Part shown: positions 1-9,262 of the stretch, piece after piece
How the letters are laid out: each line of letters begins with the position of its first letter
Numbering within the stretch: the first letter of the stretch is position 1
Assembly: GCF_007559425.1 (NCBI RefSeq)
Contig: NZ_VMHE01000010.1
Location: forward strand, 19,491-83,490
DNA length: 64,000 bases
Source of the DNA: Allobacillus salarius
GTDB lineage: Bacteria; Bacillota; Bacilli; Bacillales; Alkalibacillaceae
Direction of reading: 5' to 3'
Translations under genes and position numbers: made by a program
Notes under the pieces: generated by a model
Databases searched by the model: none
Seen by the model: only the letters and a program-made list of their open reading frames with translations
What the model was told of the DNA's origin: nothing

Positions 1-84
1 AATCGAAACAGACATAAATAAATACCTTTAAAGCGAATTATCATATAAAGGATTTAAGAACTATGAAGTTTTAACCAAAGCCAA

Positions 85-120
85 ACCCCAGTTGGATGTG
101 ATACTGAATCCAACTGGGGT
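85..120 (-). terminator. Rho-independent terminator of the 157-810 gene
   Basis: A perfect 13-bp inverted repeat lies at 85-97 and 108-120 with a 10-nt loop. Read on the minus strand it is followed by a T-rich run, so it most likely ends the minus-strand gene that stops at 157. Confidence 0.8.
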
Positions 121-156
121 CTGACGTTATACATTGTATTCGTATTTTTAATGTAC

Positions 157-810
157 TTAGAAATTCTTGTTAATGTTTTTATCTTTAAGGAATAGTGACT
201 TCTCCGAAAAAGATAACGTAAAGTGACCACGTTCAATAGATAACTCATTTTTCATTTCATTTAATAATTCTTCTAATGCTTCTTCATCGTTATCCTTTTC
301 ACCTCTTGAGAGTGTGAGACGAATAACGACCCCTGTATCTTGTCCCTTTAATGAAGGGATATCGTCATGGGATATATTCAGTTGGTCGCCTATGTCCTTC
401 GGATATGTCAACCACAATTCTTTAATAACATTCTGCCCAAATTTGTCTTTCAAACGAGGCATTAAGAATTCTTCTAATTCGTCTTCCCATACTTCAGCCA
501 CGTAACTATCTGTATATTCACCCGTTTTTCGATGAGGGTAAACTAAGAATTGGAAATCAGGATTGTTGACCGGCTGAACAATCGCTGCATAAGAGAATTG
601 CTCATAGATAGAAGCATTGTCATACATGACTTCAACGATTTCCATCTCATCTGTAAAATGTTTATCTAAATAGTCGGCAGCTTTTACTTTAACTTCCTCT
701 GTTCGCTCAGGATCTTTTTGTAATCCAAAATAAGTAGCCGTTACGATTACGATGATTAATCCTAGCAAAAAGATACCGAATACTAAAAAGACCTTATTTT
801 TATTACTCAA
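157..810 (-). CDS. Membrane-anchored protein of unknown function
   Basis: I do not recognise this 217-residue protein. One N-terminal membrane segment (about residues 8-29) suggests an anchor with the rest outside the cell. The soluble part is acidic and mixed alpha/beta in character, with no catalytic motif I can name. The start is a TTG preceded by GAGGTGAT on the minus strand. It is a single-gene unit: a terminator lies downstream at 85-120 and the divergent penicillin acylase gene begins 163 nt away. It resembles the many Bacillaceae extracytoplasmic proteins with one N-terminal anchor. Function is open. Confidence 0.75.
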   Translation of the reverse strand: MSNKNKVFLVFGIFLLGLIIVIVTATYFGLQKDPERTEEVKVKAADYLDKHFTDEMEIVEVMYDNASIYEQFSYAAIVQPVNNPDFQFLVYPHRKTGEYTDSYVAEVWEDELEEFLMPRLKDKFGQNVIKELWLTYPKDIGDQLNISHDDIPSLKGQDTGVVIRLTLSRGEKDNDEEALEELLNEMKNELSIERGHFTLSFSEKSLFLKDKNINKNF

Positions 811-973
811 ATCATCACCTCAGTTTTTTATGAGAGCAACGTGTCTCTTCTTTTATCTATTATATAGAGGGGGAGAGGGTGAGTAAATGCTATTCATGAA
901 AAGTACAAAAATTTGTTAATTAGATAGAATTTTTGTAATATTATATCTATATAGAGTTGAAGGGGGAAAGTCG

Positions 974-3373
974 ATGAAAGAAGCAATTCAATTGGATCCA
1001 GTGTATCCGAAGAAAAAGATGAATAAGTGGCTAAAATGGACGCTCATCGTCTTGGCGATTCTAGCTGTCGTCATTATAAGCTTACTGATTTACGTAAACG
1101 CTTACATCAATCGGTCGCTTGCACAGACAGAAGGGACAGTAACTTTGAATGGTCTAGAAGAGGAAGTGACGGTTGTGTACGATGAAACAGGCGTCCCACA
1201 TATTCAAGCGGCAAATGATTTAGATTTATTTTATGCACAGGGCTACATAACAGCGCAAGATCGGATTTTTCAGATGGAGTTATCGAGGAGACAGGCATCC
1301 GGCCAGTTAAGCGAAGTCATTGGTGAAAGTATGCTTGAACAAGACAAGTATTTTCGGACATTGGGCTTACGTAGGGCTGCAGAAAAATCGTTAGAAATAT
1401 ATGACGAGGAATCTCTTAATGTATTACAAGCTTATGCAGATGGTGTAAACGCATATATCAAGCAGATGGAAACGACAAATTCCATGCCAGCTGAATTTAA
1501 ACTCGCAGGGTTGAGTGAAATGAAAGAATGGACACCATTGGATTCACTGACAATCGGAAAGTTTATGGCCTTCGATTTAGGTGGGCATTGGGAACGGCAG
1601 GCGTTTAATTATTATTTAATGAATCATTTCGATGAAGAAGTTGCCTATGAATTATTCCCGGCTTATCCAGAAAATGGCCCAACAAACATCATGGAAGAAG
1701 AATATGTCGATGTAACTGCCAGTCTCTCTAAAGCAGTTATCCCAGATGAGTTTAATGGGAGTAATAATTGGGCAGTGAGTGGTGAAAAGACTAAATCTGG
1801 TTCGCCGATTCTATCAGATGATCCGCACTTAGGATTGTCGACACCTTCGATTTGGTATCAGAGTCATTTAGAGTCACCTAACTATAATGTATCCGGTGTA
1901 ATATTTGCTGGTGTACCTGGTATCATTTTAGGACATAACGACCAAGTTGCATGGGGAGTTACGAATGTCGGTCCTGATGTACAGCAATTATACTTAGAAC
2001 GAAGACATGAAAACGATCCGACAAAATTTGAGTATGACGGTGAGTGGTATGAAGCCGACGTCATTACGGAAACCATTCACGTGGATGGTCAAGAATCAAT
2101 TGACTATGAAGTGATTGAAACGATTCACGGACCGGTCATATCTGAATTTGCCAATGGCGTTGGTGAAGTTGAAGGAGATACTGTTTTATCGGTTGATTGG
2201 ACAGCTTTAGACGCTACAACAGAATTAAAAGCTTTATTAGAGTTCAATCGGGCTACAAATTGGGAGGAGTTTGAGGAAGCATTGGAAGGATTCCACGCAC
2301 CAGCCCAAAACTTTATGTTTGCCTCCAAGGATGGAACGATTGCATATAAGGCAAATGGAAAGATACCGATTTATGAAAACCCTGATGATGCCTTGTTACC
2401 AATGCCTGGTTGGGATAGCCAGTATACATTGGATGAATTCATTCCATTTGATGAACTGCCAACAATCGTGAATCCGGAGAAAAACTTTATAGCAACGGCA
2501 AATAATAAAGTCATTGGTGACTCTTATCCATATCACATTAGCCATGTATGGGCCCAACCTTATCGTTATTCAAGGATTGAGGAGTATTTATCATCAAAAG
2601 ATGATTTGACTGCAGAAGACATGATGGAGCTGCAAATGGATGAGAAAAATAAACAAGCAGAATTATTCGTGCCAATATTTATGGATGTTCTAGGCAATCA
2701 AGCGGATTCGCAAGAGGAAGAGCAGGCGATTAAACTATTAGCCGAATGGGATTTTGAAGATCATAAAGAGGAAGCGGCACCACTGATTTTCCATAAAATG
2801 TTGAGACAAATTGAGGAGAATTTATATGGCGAGGAATTGCCTGAAGAAGTCCTGTCGATGTTCAAAGGAATGGGTCAAACAACGGACCAACTGATACTTC
2901 GTTCATATGAAGGTGAAGAGCTGCATTGGATAAAGCAAAATGGAGGATTAGATCAATTGCTATCCGATTCTTTCAGTGAAACGATTCAACATCTTACAGA
3001 TGAATATGGTGAGAACTTGAATGAATGGAAGTGGGGAGATTACCACCAAATCTATTTTGCACACAATTTATCTGGCATTTCTTTCTTAGAACGTTTTTTC
3101 AATCCTGATCCACCTCAGCCATTCGGCGGAAGTAGTGTCACTGTGATGGCAGCAAGAAGTAAAGAAAACGGAATTGTTAATCACGGAGCTGGCTGGCGAT
3201 TCGTCAACGACCTGGCTGATCCTAATTCAGGCTATCATATTGTAGGTCCTGGTCAGTCTGAGCATTATCGCAGTGAATTTTATCAGAATCAATTAGATGA
3301 TTGGATAGAAGGCAATTACCATGAGACAAGAATTGATAATTATTCTGGTAAACAACTTACTTTGCAGCCTTAA
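974..3373 (+). CDS. Penicillin acylase family Ntn-hydrolase
   Basis: A 799-residue member of the penicillin/acyl-homoserine-lactone acylase family (amidases acting on N-acylated substrates). Residues 18-43 form a membrane segment, so the enzyme is probably anchored with its catalytic part outside. The family signature is the GSNNWAVSG motif at 262-270. Ser263 would be the N-terminal nucleophile freed by autocatalytic cleavage between the alpha and beta chains. The downstream SDDPHLGLSTPS and HGPV-type motifs also fit the family. A GAAGGGGGAAAG ribosome-binding site precedes the ATG. The natural substrate cannot be told from sequence: candidates are beta-lactams, acyl-homoserine lactones or N-acyl amino acids. 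It is monocistronic with a terminator at 3424-3459. Confidence 0.9.
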   Translation: MKEAIQLDPVYPKKKMNKWLKWTLIVLAILAVVIISLLIYVNAYINRSLAQTEGTVTLNGLEEEVTVVYDETGVPHIQAANDLDLFYAQGYITAQDRIFQMELSRRQASGQLSEVIGESMLEQDKYFRTLGLRRAAEKSLEIYDEESLNVLQAYADGVNAYIKQMETTNSMPAEFKLAGLSEMKEWTPLDSLTIGKFMAFDLGGHWERQAFNYYLMNHFDEEVAYELFPAYPENGPTNIMEEEYVDVTASLSKAVIPDEFNGSNNWAVSGEKTKSGSPILSDDPHLGLSTPSIWYQSHLESPNYNVSGVIFAGVPGIILGHNDQVAWGVTNVGPDVQQLYLERRHENDPTKFEYDGEWYEADVITETIHVDGQESIDYEVIETIHGPVISEFANGVGEVEGDTVLSVDWTALDATTELKALLEFNRATNWEEFEEALEGFHAPAQNFMFASKDGTIAYKANGKIPIYENPDDALLPMPGWDSQYTLDEFIPFDELPTIVNPEKNFIATANNKVIGDSYPYHISHVWAQPYRYSRIEEYLSSKDDLTAEDMMELQMDEKNKQAELFVPIFMDVLGNQADSQEEEQAIKLLAEWDFEDHKEEAAPLIFHKMLRQIEENLYGEELPEEVLSMFKGMGQTTDQLILRSYEGEELHWIKQNGGLDQLLSDSFSETIQHLTDEYGENLNEWKWGDYHQIYFAHNLSGISFLERFFNPDPPQPFGGSSVTVMAARSKENGIVNHGAGWRFVNDLADPNSGYHIVGPGQSEHYRSEFYQNQLDDWIEGNYHETRIDNYSGKQLTLQP

Positions 3374-3423
3374 CTGAAAAAATTACTGTTGGAAACAAAT
3401 TGTTGTGATTAATATTCATAATA

Positions 3424-3459
3424 AAACCCGAACGATCTTAATCTAAATCGTTCGGGTTT
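3424..3459. terminator. Bidirectional terminator
   Basis: A 13-bp inverted repeat (3424-3436 with 3447-3459) sits between convergent genes. It has T-rich sequence on the plus side and A-rich sequence on the other, so it can serve both. Confidence 0.8.
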
Positions 3460-3467
3460 CATTATTT

Positions 3468-4940
3468 TTAAGCTCGTTGATTCAATTCATGCAACGCTTG
3501 AGTTGTTCGCTCAATCTCTCCATGTAACTCTTCGTTCTGGTTCGCTTGGTTTTGAACAGTAGCACTGATTTCTTCAACGGAAGCAGTCGATTGTTCTACA
3601 GTTGATGAGAAGTCATTCATAGAATCCTCTATGAGTCTTGCATGCTCATTCACCTCATCAGCTAGTTCTTTGAAGCTTCTCATTTGGCTCATTAAAGTGT
3701 TGGCATTATCCGAAAATGAACCGAATAACTCACTGTTTTCCGTAATTGATTCAATATGCTCTTTCATTTGCTGATCAATAAGATGGATTTGTCGATCGGT
3801 TGTTTCATTGGAATCTTTCATACTTGTTAAGTTATTCGAGATTTGTTTGGCCGTTTGCTCCGTGTGATCTGCTAGCTTACGGATCTCTGCTGCGACAACA
3901 GCAAATCCTCTCCCATGCTCGCCTGCACGAGCTGCTTCAATCGATGCATTTAAAGAAAGCAGGCTAGTTTGTTCAGTTATGTCTTGAATAGACTGAATAA
4001 AAGATACAGATGAATCCACTTTTTCACTTAATTCATTGAATGCTGACTTCATTTCTTGGATATTCGTTTGGAAGGTTCTCATCTCATCGACGAGTTCATT
4101 TGACTCAACCTTTCCTTTTTCAGCATTCGCTCTCGTTGTTTCAGTCTCTGACTCTATACGATTTAAATCACTAACCATATTTTTTAATAACATCGATGTT
4201 GTGCCGATGGACTGGTGAATATCAGAAATTGTTCCTGCTTGAGATTCCGTACCAGATGCAATCTCTTGTATAGCTCGGTTCATTTCATTTAATGCATCTT
4301 TTTGTGTATTCGATTGCCATTCAATCCCATCCATGCTTTGTTGGATCTTTTTCGTTTGTTGCTCGATGAATTGATTTTGTTTTTGCTCCTTCTGAATTGC
4401 TTCTTCATTATTCGTTTGGAGTTCATCCATTATTTTTTGGTTTCGTGATGTAATGACAAGTTGTAACAACAGGACAATACTTGTCAATGTGAAAATCAAC
4501 AATGATGTTGTGTAATCAAATAAAAAAGTTTCTCCATGTATATAGATAAATGTGATGAATAATCCGATACTAATTGTGAAACCAAATAAGAAAATGGGTA
4601 AAGATAGATAGAAAGAACTTGTGATTAATAAAAAGTAAATTAAAGCGGCTGTTTGTCCAGATGTTGTCGCAACGGTTAAAATCGTACCGATGATTAAAGA
4701 GATCCCTGAAATAAGTATGTAAGGAACAACATTTGATAACTTTCTGAAATAAACAAGTGTACTGACTAGTAATAAGGTAACTAGGCTTCCGATTAATATG
4801 GTTAATATGACCAATTTTGTCTGTCCGATCGAATAAGTCACGCTCGTTCCAAGTACCATAACAACAAATAAAAAAACAATGGATAACCGGTTCTTTAAGT
4901 GCAACGTATTGGTGACGATCGTTTGAGCCGTATTTTCCAT
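3468..4940 (-). CDS. Methyl-accepting chemotaxis protein with six-TM sensor, no HAMP
   Basis: A 490-residue chemoreceptor. The first ~165 residues contain about six membrane segments (roughly 19-38, 43-65, 71-93, two within 98-136, and 143-164) instead of the usual extracytoplasmic ligand domain between two helices. A coiled coil then leads straight into the MCP signalling domain. The conserved hairpin tip is visible ([20 protein letters not shown]). I see no HAMP domain. It would signal to CheA/CheW. The membrane-embedded sensor suggests detection of something in the lipid phase or of membrane state, which is inference. It is monocistronic and converges on the acylase gene. Confidence 0.9.
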   Translation of the reverse strand: MENTAQTIVTNTLHLKNRLSIVFLFVVMVLGTSVTYSIGQTKLVILTILIGSLVTLLLVSTLVYFRKLSNVVPYILISGISLIIGTILTVATTSGQTAALIYFLLITSSFYLSLPIFLFGFTISIGLFITFIYIHGETFLFDYTTSLLIFTLTSIVLLLQLVITSRNQKIMDELQTNNEEAIQKEQKQNQFIEQQTKKIQQSMDGIEWQSNTQKDALNEMNRAIQEIASGTESQAGTISDIHQSIGTTSMLLKNMVSDLNRIESETETTRANAEKGKVESNELVDEMRTFQTNIQEMKSAFNELSEKVDSSVSFIQSIQDITEQTSLLSLNASIEAARAGEHGRGFAVVAAEIRKLADHTEQTAKQISNNLTSMKDSNETTDRQIHLIDQQMKEHIESITENSELFGSFSDNANTLMSQMRSFKELADEVNEHARLIEDSMNDFSSTVEQSTASVEEISATVQNQANQNEELHGEIERTTQALHELNQRA

Positions 4941-5134
4941 TTTTTCACCCCCGAAAAACAGTATTTACTATGTTTATCGGTTATTTTTGATAATTAAATA
5001 GGATTTTTTCGAAATTTTTCACGATATTTTAAATTATAGTAAATAATTTTTTAAAGTTTATACATTTTAGGAATTAATCGCCCGAGTCATTAAATTATGG
5101 TATATTAATGATTAAAATCAGGAGGGGATGTACA

Positions 5135-5665
5135 ATGGGCTATGTCACATTAGTCGAGATTTTTAAACACCCAATCACTCAGAAATATTTGAGACGGTCA
5201 GGCGTCCATCATGCTGTAAACGTTACGGAAATTGCCTATCGACTCGCAAGTGAACGTAAAGAAAATCCTGAACTTGCTACGAAAGCAGCATTACTACATG
5301 ATATGGGACATTTTGAATGGTACAGAGAAGGAAAGTGGGATTATGATGAATACCGAAGACATGATATCCACGCGATTAAAGGTGCTGAACGAGCGCATAA
5401 GTTATTAATTCGTTTAGGTGAAAACAGAGTGAAGGCAAAAGAGATTGCCATTGCGATTCTATTGCACACAGACTCTTACCTACCGTTTTCCGTAAAAGAG
5501 TTCCGAACACCATTACAACAAATCATTTACGAAGCGGATGAGATGGACGAACTACCAAAAGGTGGCCATCATTATTTGCAAATGGAGAATGAAGAAGCGA
5601 TTGAACGATTAACATCCATCGATCAAAAAATCCAGGAAGTAAGTGACAAATTGCAATCTAATTAA
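5135..5665 (+). CDS. HD-domain phosphohydrolase, predicted
   Basis: A 176-residue HD superfamily protein. An early histidine (HHAVNVTEIA), the LLHDMGHF pair and a later HTDS stretch supply the expected metal-binding residues. Members cleave phosphoester or phosphoanhydride bonds of nucleotides; the substrate here is unknown. The frame is open from 5108. I place the start at 5135 because GGAGGGG at 5121-5127 lies 7 nt upstream of that ATG, while the upstream ATG has no ribosome-binding site. The next gene, YwpF-like, starts 64 nt downstream with its own TATAAT-like element near 5692-5700, so the two may be transcribed separately. Confidence 0.8.
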   Translation: MGYVTLVEIFKHPITQKYLRRSGVHHAVNVTEIAYRLASERKENPELATKAALLHDMGHFEWYREGKWDYDEYRRHDIHAIKGAERAHKLLIRLGENRVKAKEIAIAILLHTDSYLPFSVKEFRTPLQQIIYEADEMDELPKGGHHYLQMENEEAIERLTSIDQKIQEVSDKLQSN

Positions 5666-5729
5666 TAAAGGCTTTTCTATTCTCTAGCTATCTTATATAA
5701 TGAGGTTAATTTAAGGAAAGGAAGATTGT

Positions 5730-6155
5730 ATGAAAACATTCAAATTAATCTCCCTTACAACATTAGAAAAACTAGGCGACGAACTTCAAAATAAAGAAAT
5801 CGAGTTTCACGATGGCTTAATTATCGATCGTGAAATTGACCGGGATCGTTGGCTTGTGGAAAGCTTCATGCCTAAAACTTACGAAGAATTTTTTAGAAAT
5901 AAGCTAGACAAAGACCGAGAAATGGTTTTCCAAGTGCGAATTACAAAGAAAGAAAACTCAAAAGCAACACTTGTCGGAAAAGTTGAAACGATTGAGGAAG
6001 TGGATGATAGCATCAGTGTAGTCATCATTGGCAATATGGTCAATCGTGAACGTGAATTAGTAGAACAAACATTACAAGATTTAATCGAAGCCGGCTATCA
6101 AGGTGAACAGTTATTGACTAAATTCAAGGAAAAAAATCAAGAGAGCATACTTTAA
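5730..6155 (+). CDS. YwpF-like family protein
   Basis: A 141-residue soluble protein starting MKTFKLISL. It resembles the YwpF family of Bacillaceae by its beginning and length; this is recognition by memory, not by a search. In B. subtilis ywpF lies in a different place and has no defined function. The sequence is rich in charged residues, has no membrane segment or signal peptide, and ends in a helical tail. GGAAAGGAAG precedes the ATG. A terminator follows immediately at 6154-6190. Confidence 0.65.
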   Translation: MKTFKLISLTTLEKLGDELQNKEIEFHDGLIIDREIDRDRWLVESFMPKTYEEFFRNKLDKDREMVFQVRITKKENSKATLVGKVETIEEVDDSISVVIIGNMVNRERELVEQTLQDLIEAGYQGEQLLTKFKEKNQESIL

Positions 6156-6190
6156 CCCCTAATCTGAATGGAAAGTTCAGTTAGGGTTTT
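6154..6190 (+). terminator. Terminator after the YwpF-like gene
   Basis: An imperfect hairpin (arms around 6154-6167 and 6176-6188) overlaps the stop codon of the YwpF-like gene and is followed by a T-rich stretch. Confidence 0.7.
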
Positions 6191-6328
6191 CCTATTTTTT
6201 AATAACAAGCACAAGCACAAGCACTTAATTACCTTGAAATAGACCGCTTGAAGTCAGTGCAAATGAAACCCTTGAAGCTTATCAAAAATAAATATAAGGG
6301 TTTATGCCGCTGCAAAGGAGAACGTATC

Positions 6329-7693
6329 ATGAATCCAACTATTCAAAAAAAACCATTATTGGACAGATTATCAGTTGTTCAACTGATTTCGATTTATTAT
6401 TTCGCTGCCGTATCTGTTACCGTATTTCTACTTTCATTGCCGATTGCACAAAAAGAAGGCGTAGATTTGAGTTTTATGGATATTGTATTTACTGCGACGA
6501 GTGCAGTAAGTGTAACCGGTTTGACAGTTGTATCAACGGCTGATTCATTTTCGGTCTTCGGCATTTTCACCATTGCGTTGGCGCTTCAAACTGGCGGATT
6601 GGGTGTCATGGCTTTAGGTACATTAATTTGGCTTGTCCTGGGTAAAAAGATAGGTTTTAAAGAACGGCGCCTTATTATGACAGATCAAAATACAAAGTCC
6701 ATTTCTGGTATCGTGCGCTTAGTTAAAGAAATGTTCTTTGTCATTTTGGGTATCGAATTCATTGGGTTCCTAATTCTCGGCACATATTTCATGACATATT
6801 ATGATTCGATATGGGAAGCTTTTTATCACGGTTTCTTTACGGCGGTGAGTGCGACTACCAATGGTGGTTTTGATATCACTGGGGCATCGCTCATACCGTA
6901 TCAAAATGATTATTTCATTCAATTCATCGTTATGCTTTTAATCATTTCCGGAGCGATCGGATTTCCTGTATTAATTGAAGTGAAAGAGTATCTACAAGTA
7001 TCGAAACAAGAGCGGACGATGAAACGCTTCTCATTATTTACTAAATTAACTTCATTAACATACTTTGTTTTACTTTGTTTCTCATTTATTGTCGTATTGC
7101 TTTTGGAATTTAATCATTTCTTTGCGGATAAAAGCTGGCATGAAACGATTTTTTATGCATTATTTCAATCAACAACGGCTAGAAGTGCTGGCTTAACGAC
7201 AATGGATATCAATGAATTTACTGAGCAAACACAATTGTTTTTGTCATCAATGATGTTTATTGGAGCCTCGCCAAGTAGTGTTGGTGGAGGGATACGGACG
7301 ACTACCTTTGCACTGGTCATTATTTTTATCCTTCAATTTGCCAGAGGCCGGTTTAGAGTGAAAATATTCGGAAGAGAAATCGAAGAAGAAGATTTATTCA
7401 AAGCGGTCGTCGTCACATTCTTAGCATTAATCATGACGTTTGTTGTCGTGACAATCGTACGCGTAATTGAGCCATTTCCATTGATTAGTATTATTTTTGA
7501 GGTGACATCCGCATTCGGAACAACCGGTTTATCGATGGGGATTACGCCTGAATTGACAAACGTCAGTAAAATACTGTTAATTACATTGATGTTTATCGGG
7601 AGAATAGGTATTTTAACCTTCTTATTTTCATTAAATCGTGATCGTCAAGAATCAACATACCGTTATCCAAAAGAGAAAATTAATATCGGATAA
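6329..7693 (+). CDS. ktrD: KtrD/KtrB-type potassium uptake membrane subunit
   Basis: Translocating subunit of a Ktr K+ uptake system (Trk/Ktr/HKT superfamily), 454 residues. Four repeated membrane-pore-membrane units carry selectivity-filter-like glycines: SAVSVTGLT, SATTNGGFD, STTARSAGLT and SAFGTTGLS. Ktr works as a membrane dimer gated by a cytosolic RCK octamer. A KtrC-type RCK gene is present at 25044, and this membrane gene stands alone, which matches the unlinked ktrC and ktrD of B. subtilis. The frame is open from 6248, but AAGGAGAAC just before the ATG at 6329 and family alignment favour that start. The symbol ktrD rather than ktrB is inferred from the unlinked arrangement. Confidence 0.85.
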   Translation: MNPTIQKKPLLDRLSVVQLISIYYFAAVSVTVFLLSLPIAQKEGVDLSFMDIVFTATSAVSVTGLTVVSTADSFSVFGIFTIALALQTGGLGVMALGTLIWLVLGKKIGFKERRLIMTDQNTKSISGIVRLVKEMFFVILGIEFIGFLILGTYFMTYYDSIWEAFYHGFFTAVSATTNGGFDITGASLIPYQNDYFIQFIVMLLIISGAIGFPVLIEVKEYLQVSKQERTMKRFSLFTKLTSLTYFVLLCFSFIVVLLLEFNHFFADKSWHETIFYALFQSTTARSAGLTTMDINEFTEQTQLFLSSMMFIGASPSSVGGGIRTTTFALVIIFILQFARGRFRVKIFGREIEEEDLFKAVVVTFLALIMTFVVVTIVRVIEPFPLISIIFEVTSAFGTTGLSMGITPELTNVSKILLITLMFIGRIGILTFLFSLNRDRQESTYRYPKEKINIG

Positions 7694-7732
7694 TTTATTT
7701 CAATAAACAATCCTAAAAGAAATTCTTATAAA

Positions 7733-7768
7733 AAAACGCCAATCGTATCAAAGTACGATTGGCGTTTT
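7733..7768. terminator. Bidirectional terminator
   Basis: A 15-bp inverted repeat (7733-7747 with 7754-7768) lies between the convergent ktrD and YjcZ-like genes, with A/T runs on both sides. Confidence 0.8.
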
Positions 7769-7795
7769 CCGTATTTATAATCTTTGTTCGTTCAA

Positions 7796-7945
7796 TTAGC
7801 AATAAAATGCGGCACCAACAATGATTAGCAATATAAATAAAACGACGATTAACGCGAAATTGTTATATCCGCAACCATAGTTGTTACCTCCATAACCAGG
7901 ACTTACAAAGTTGTTTTGACCTCCGCAGTGGTTGTATCCTCCCAT
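7796..7945 (-). CDS. YjcZ-family small membrane protein
   Basis: A 49-residue gene found by reading the minus strand. The N-terminal half is rich in Gly, Asn, Tyr and Cys, and the C-terminal half is a hydrophobic helix ([19 protein letters not shown]). That two-part layout is typical of the YjcZ sporulation-protein family. ATGGAGGTGATG gives a good ribosome-binding site 5-8 nt before the ATG at 7945. The family is linked to sporulation in Bacillus, where members are short, often multicopy and mostly uncharacterised. The terminator at 7733-7768 lies downstream. Confidence 0.8.
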   Translation of the reverse strand: MGGYNHCGGQNNFVSPGYGGNNYGCGYNNFALIVVLFILLIIVGAAFYC

Positions 7946-8036
7946 ATTACATCACCTCCATGTCATTCATCACTATATATCTATGTTTCGATGGAATGAC
8001 TGGGAAGGGGCATCTACCTAATTTGAATCGATTTTT

Positions 8037-9248
8037 TTAAGATTTTTCATCTGATGCGTTTTCATCTTCTTCGCTATGTTCTGTCTTTGATAACAGTTCT
8101 CTTTTCAAATCGAGTATTTTCAGTTGATCATTTTCATACCCAATAACAAAGTTTGTGCGATAGTGATGTGTCTCTTGGACTTCTTCGTTTTGTAAGATTT
8201 GGTGGTCAGATAAAACGGTCACTGATGTGCTTTTGTCTTTATTAATCTCAATTTCAATATCTGATCGTTTGATCTCACCGGATACAACATAGAGCTCACG
8301 GAACTCTGGATATGAATATTCCACTTGTTCTTCACTGCCCAATAACGAATAGGCTGTAAAGTAATCACGTAAATTCAATGTTTCATAAAAATAATCAATT
8401 AAGTATTGCACATCGTTTAATAATTGGTCATCGGTTACATTCATGAAACCGTTAGGATCTCCATCGTAATTTAACTCTTCATTACTTGCGGTGTCTGACC
8501 ACATTAACAATCGATCATATACTTGGGTGATAGGAATACTAAAGCCCATATCTCCTTCTGACGTGGCAGCTGAGTTTACGGCAATGACAGTACCTGTTTT
8601 TCTATGGATTAATGGACCACCGCTATTTCCTGTAGAGATATCGGCTGTAATCTGATACAAGTTGTTATATTCATAATCAGACCCATCGACTGTGAAGCTT
8701 CTGTTTTTTCCGGAGATGGTTCCAATTGTGACGGTGTTTTGAAATCCATGTGGACTGCCGATGGCAATAATATCATCACCCGTATTTGGTGTTAATCGAA
8801 CATCTATTTCTAAGCCGCCGTTGTTTGCTAATTGGGGTACGCGGATCAAAGCGATATCATCACGTTCACCGATTCCGATAATGGCACCAACATAATTTTG
8901 AGCATCAGATGTTTTTACATATACTTCTGAAGCATTTTGAACAACGTGCGCATTTGTCACCACATCGCCTTTATCGTTGTAAACGAAACCTGATCCGATA
9001 TTTTTGCCATAAGGACCGGTCGTCTCAATCTGGACGACGTGCTTTTCTGCATCGTGGATAATGGTTTGTAGATCCTTAGTTTTGTCTGTTTCTTCCTCAT
9101 CTTTTTTAACGGTTCCTACCAAATCAGAAGAGACGCCAATGGCTTGCTCTTGCCATTGGTTAAAATAGACGTAATAAAGAGACACTCCAGTGATTAGTAA
9201 AAGGATCGTCATGAAGACTGGTAGTATTATTTTTTTTGCTCGGTACAT
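8037..9248 (-). CDS. Membrane-anchored HtrA-like serine protease lacking PDZ
   Basis: A 403-residue trypsin-like S1C protease. Residues 7-28 form a membrane anchor and an acidic linker follows. The protease domain (about 60-250) has a complete triad: His101 in TNAHVV, Asp131 in RDDIALI and Ser209 in TGNSGGPL. The usual HtrA PDZ domain is missing. Residues ~260-385 instead form a separate alpha+beta region that could be an NTF2-like fold; this is inference. The gene follows the zinc-ribbon gene 9263-10414 by only 14 nt and is surely co-transcribed with it. It probably acts outside the membrane in envelope protein quality control. Confidence 0.85.
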   Translation of the reverse strand: MYRAKKIILPVFMTILLLITGVSLYYVYFNQWQEQAIGVSSDLVGTVKKDEEETDKTKDLQTIIHDAEKHVVQIETTGPYGKNIGSGFVYNDKGDVVTNAHVVQNASEVYVKTSDAQNYVGAIIGIGERDDIALIRVPQLANNGGLEIDVRLTPNTGDDIIAIGSPHGFQNTVTIGTISGKNRSFTVDGSDYEYNNLYQITADISTGNSGGPLIHRKTGTVIAVNSAATSEGDMGFSIPITQVYDRLLMWSDTASNEELNYDGDPNGFMNVTDDQLLNDVQYLIDYFYETLNLRDYFTAYSLLGSEEQVEYSYPEFRELYVVSGEIKRSDIEIEINKDKSTSVTVLSDHQILQNEEVQETHHYRTNFVIGYENDQLKILDLKRELLSKTEHSEEDENASDEKS

Positions 9249-9262
9249 CGGATCACTTCCCC

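Noticed and set aside
6203..6222. Short tandem repeat of ACAAGC (about 3 copies)
   Set aside because: Too short to call a meaningful repeat; likely slippage in the ktrD leader.
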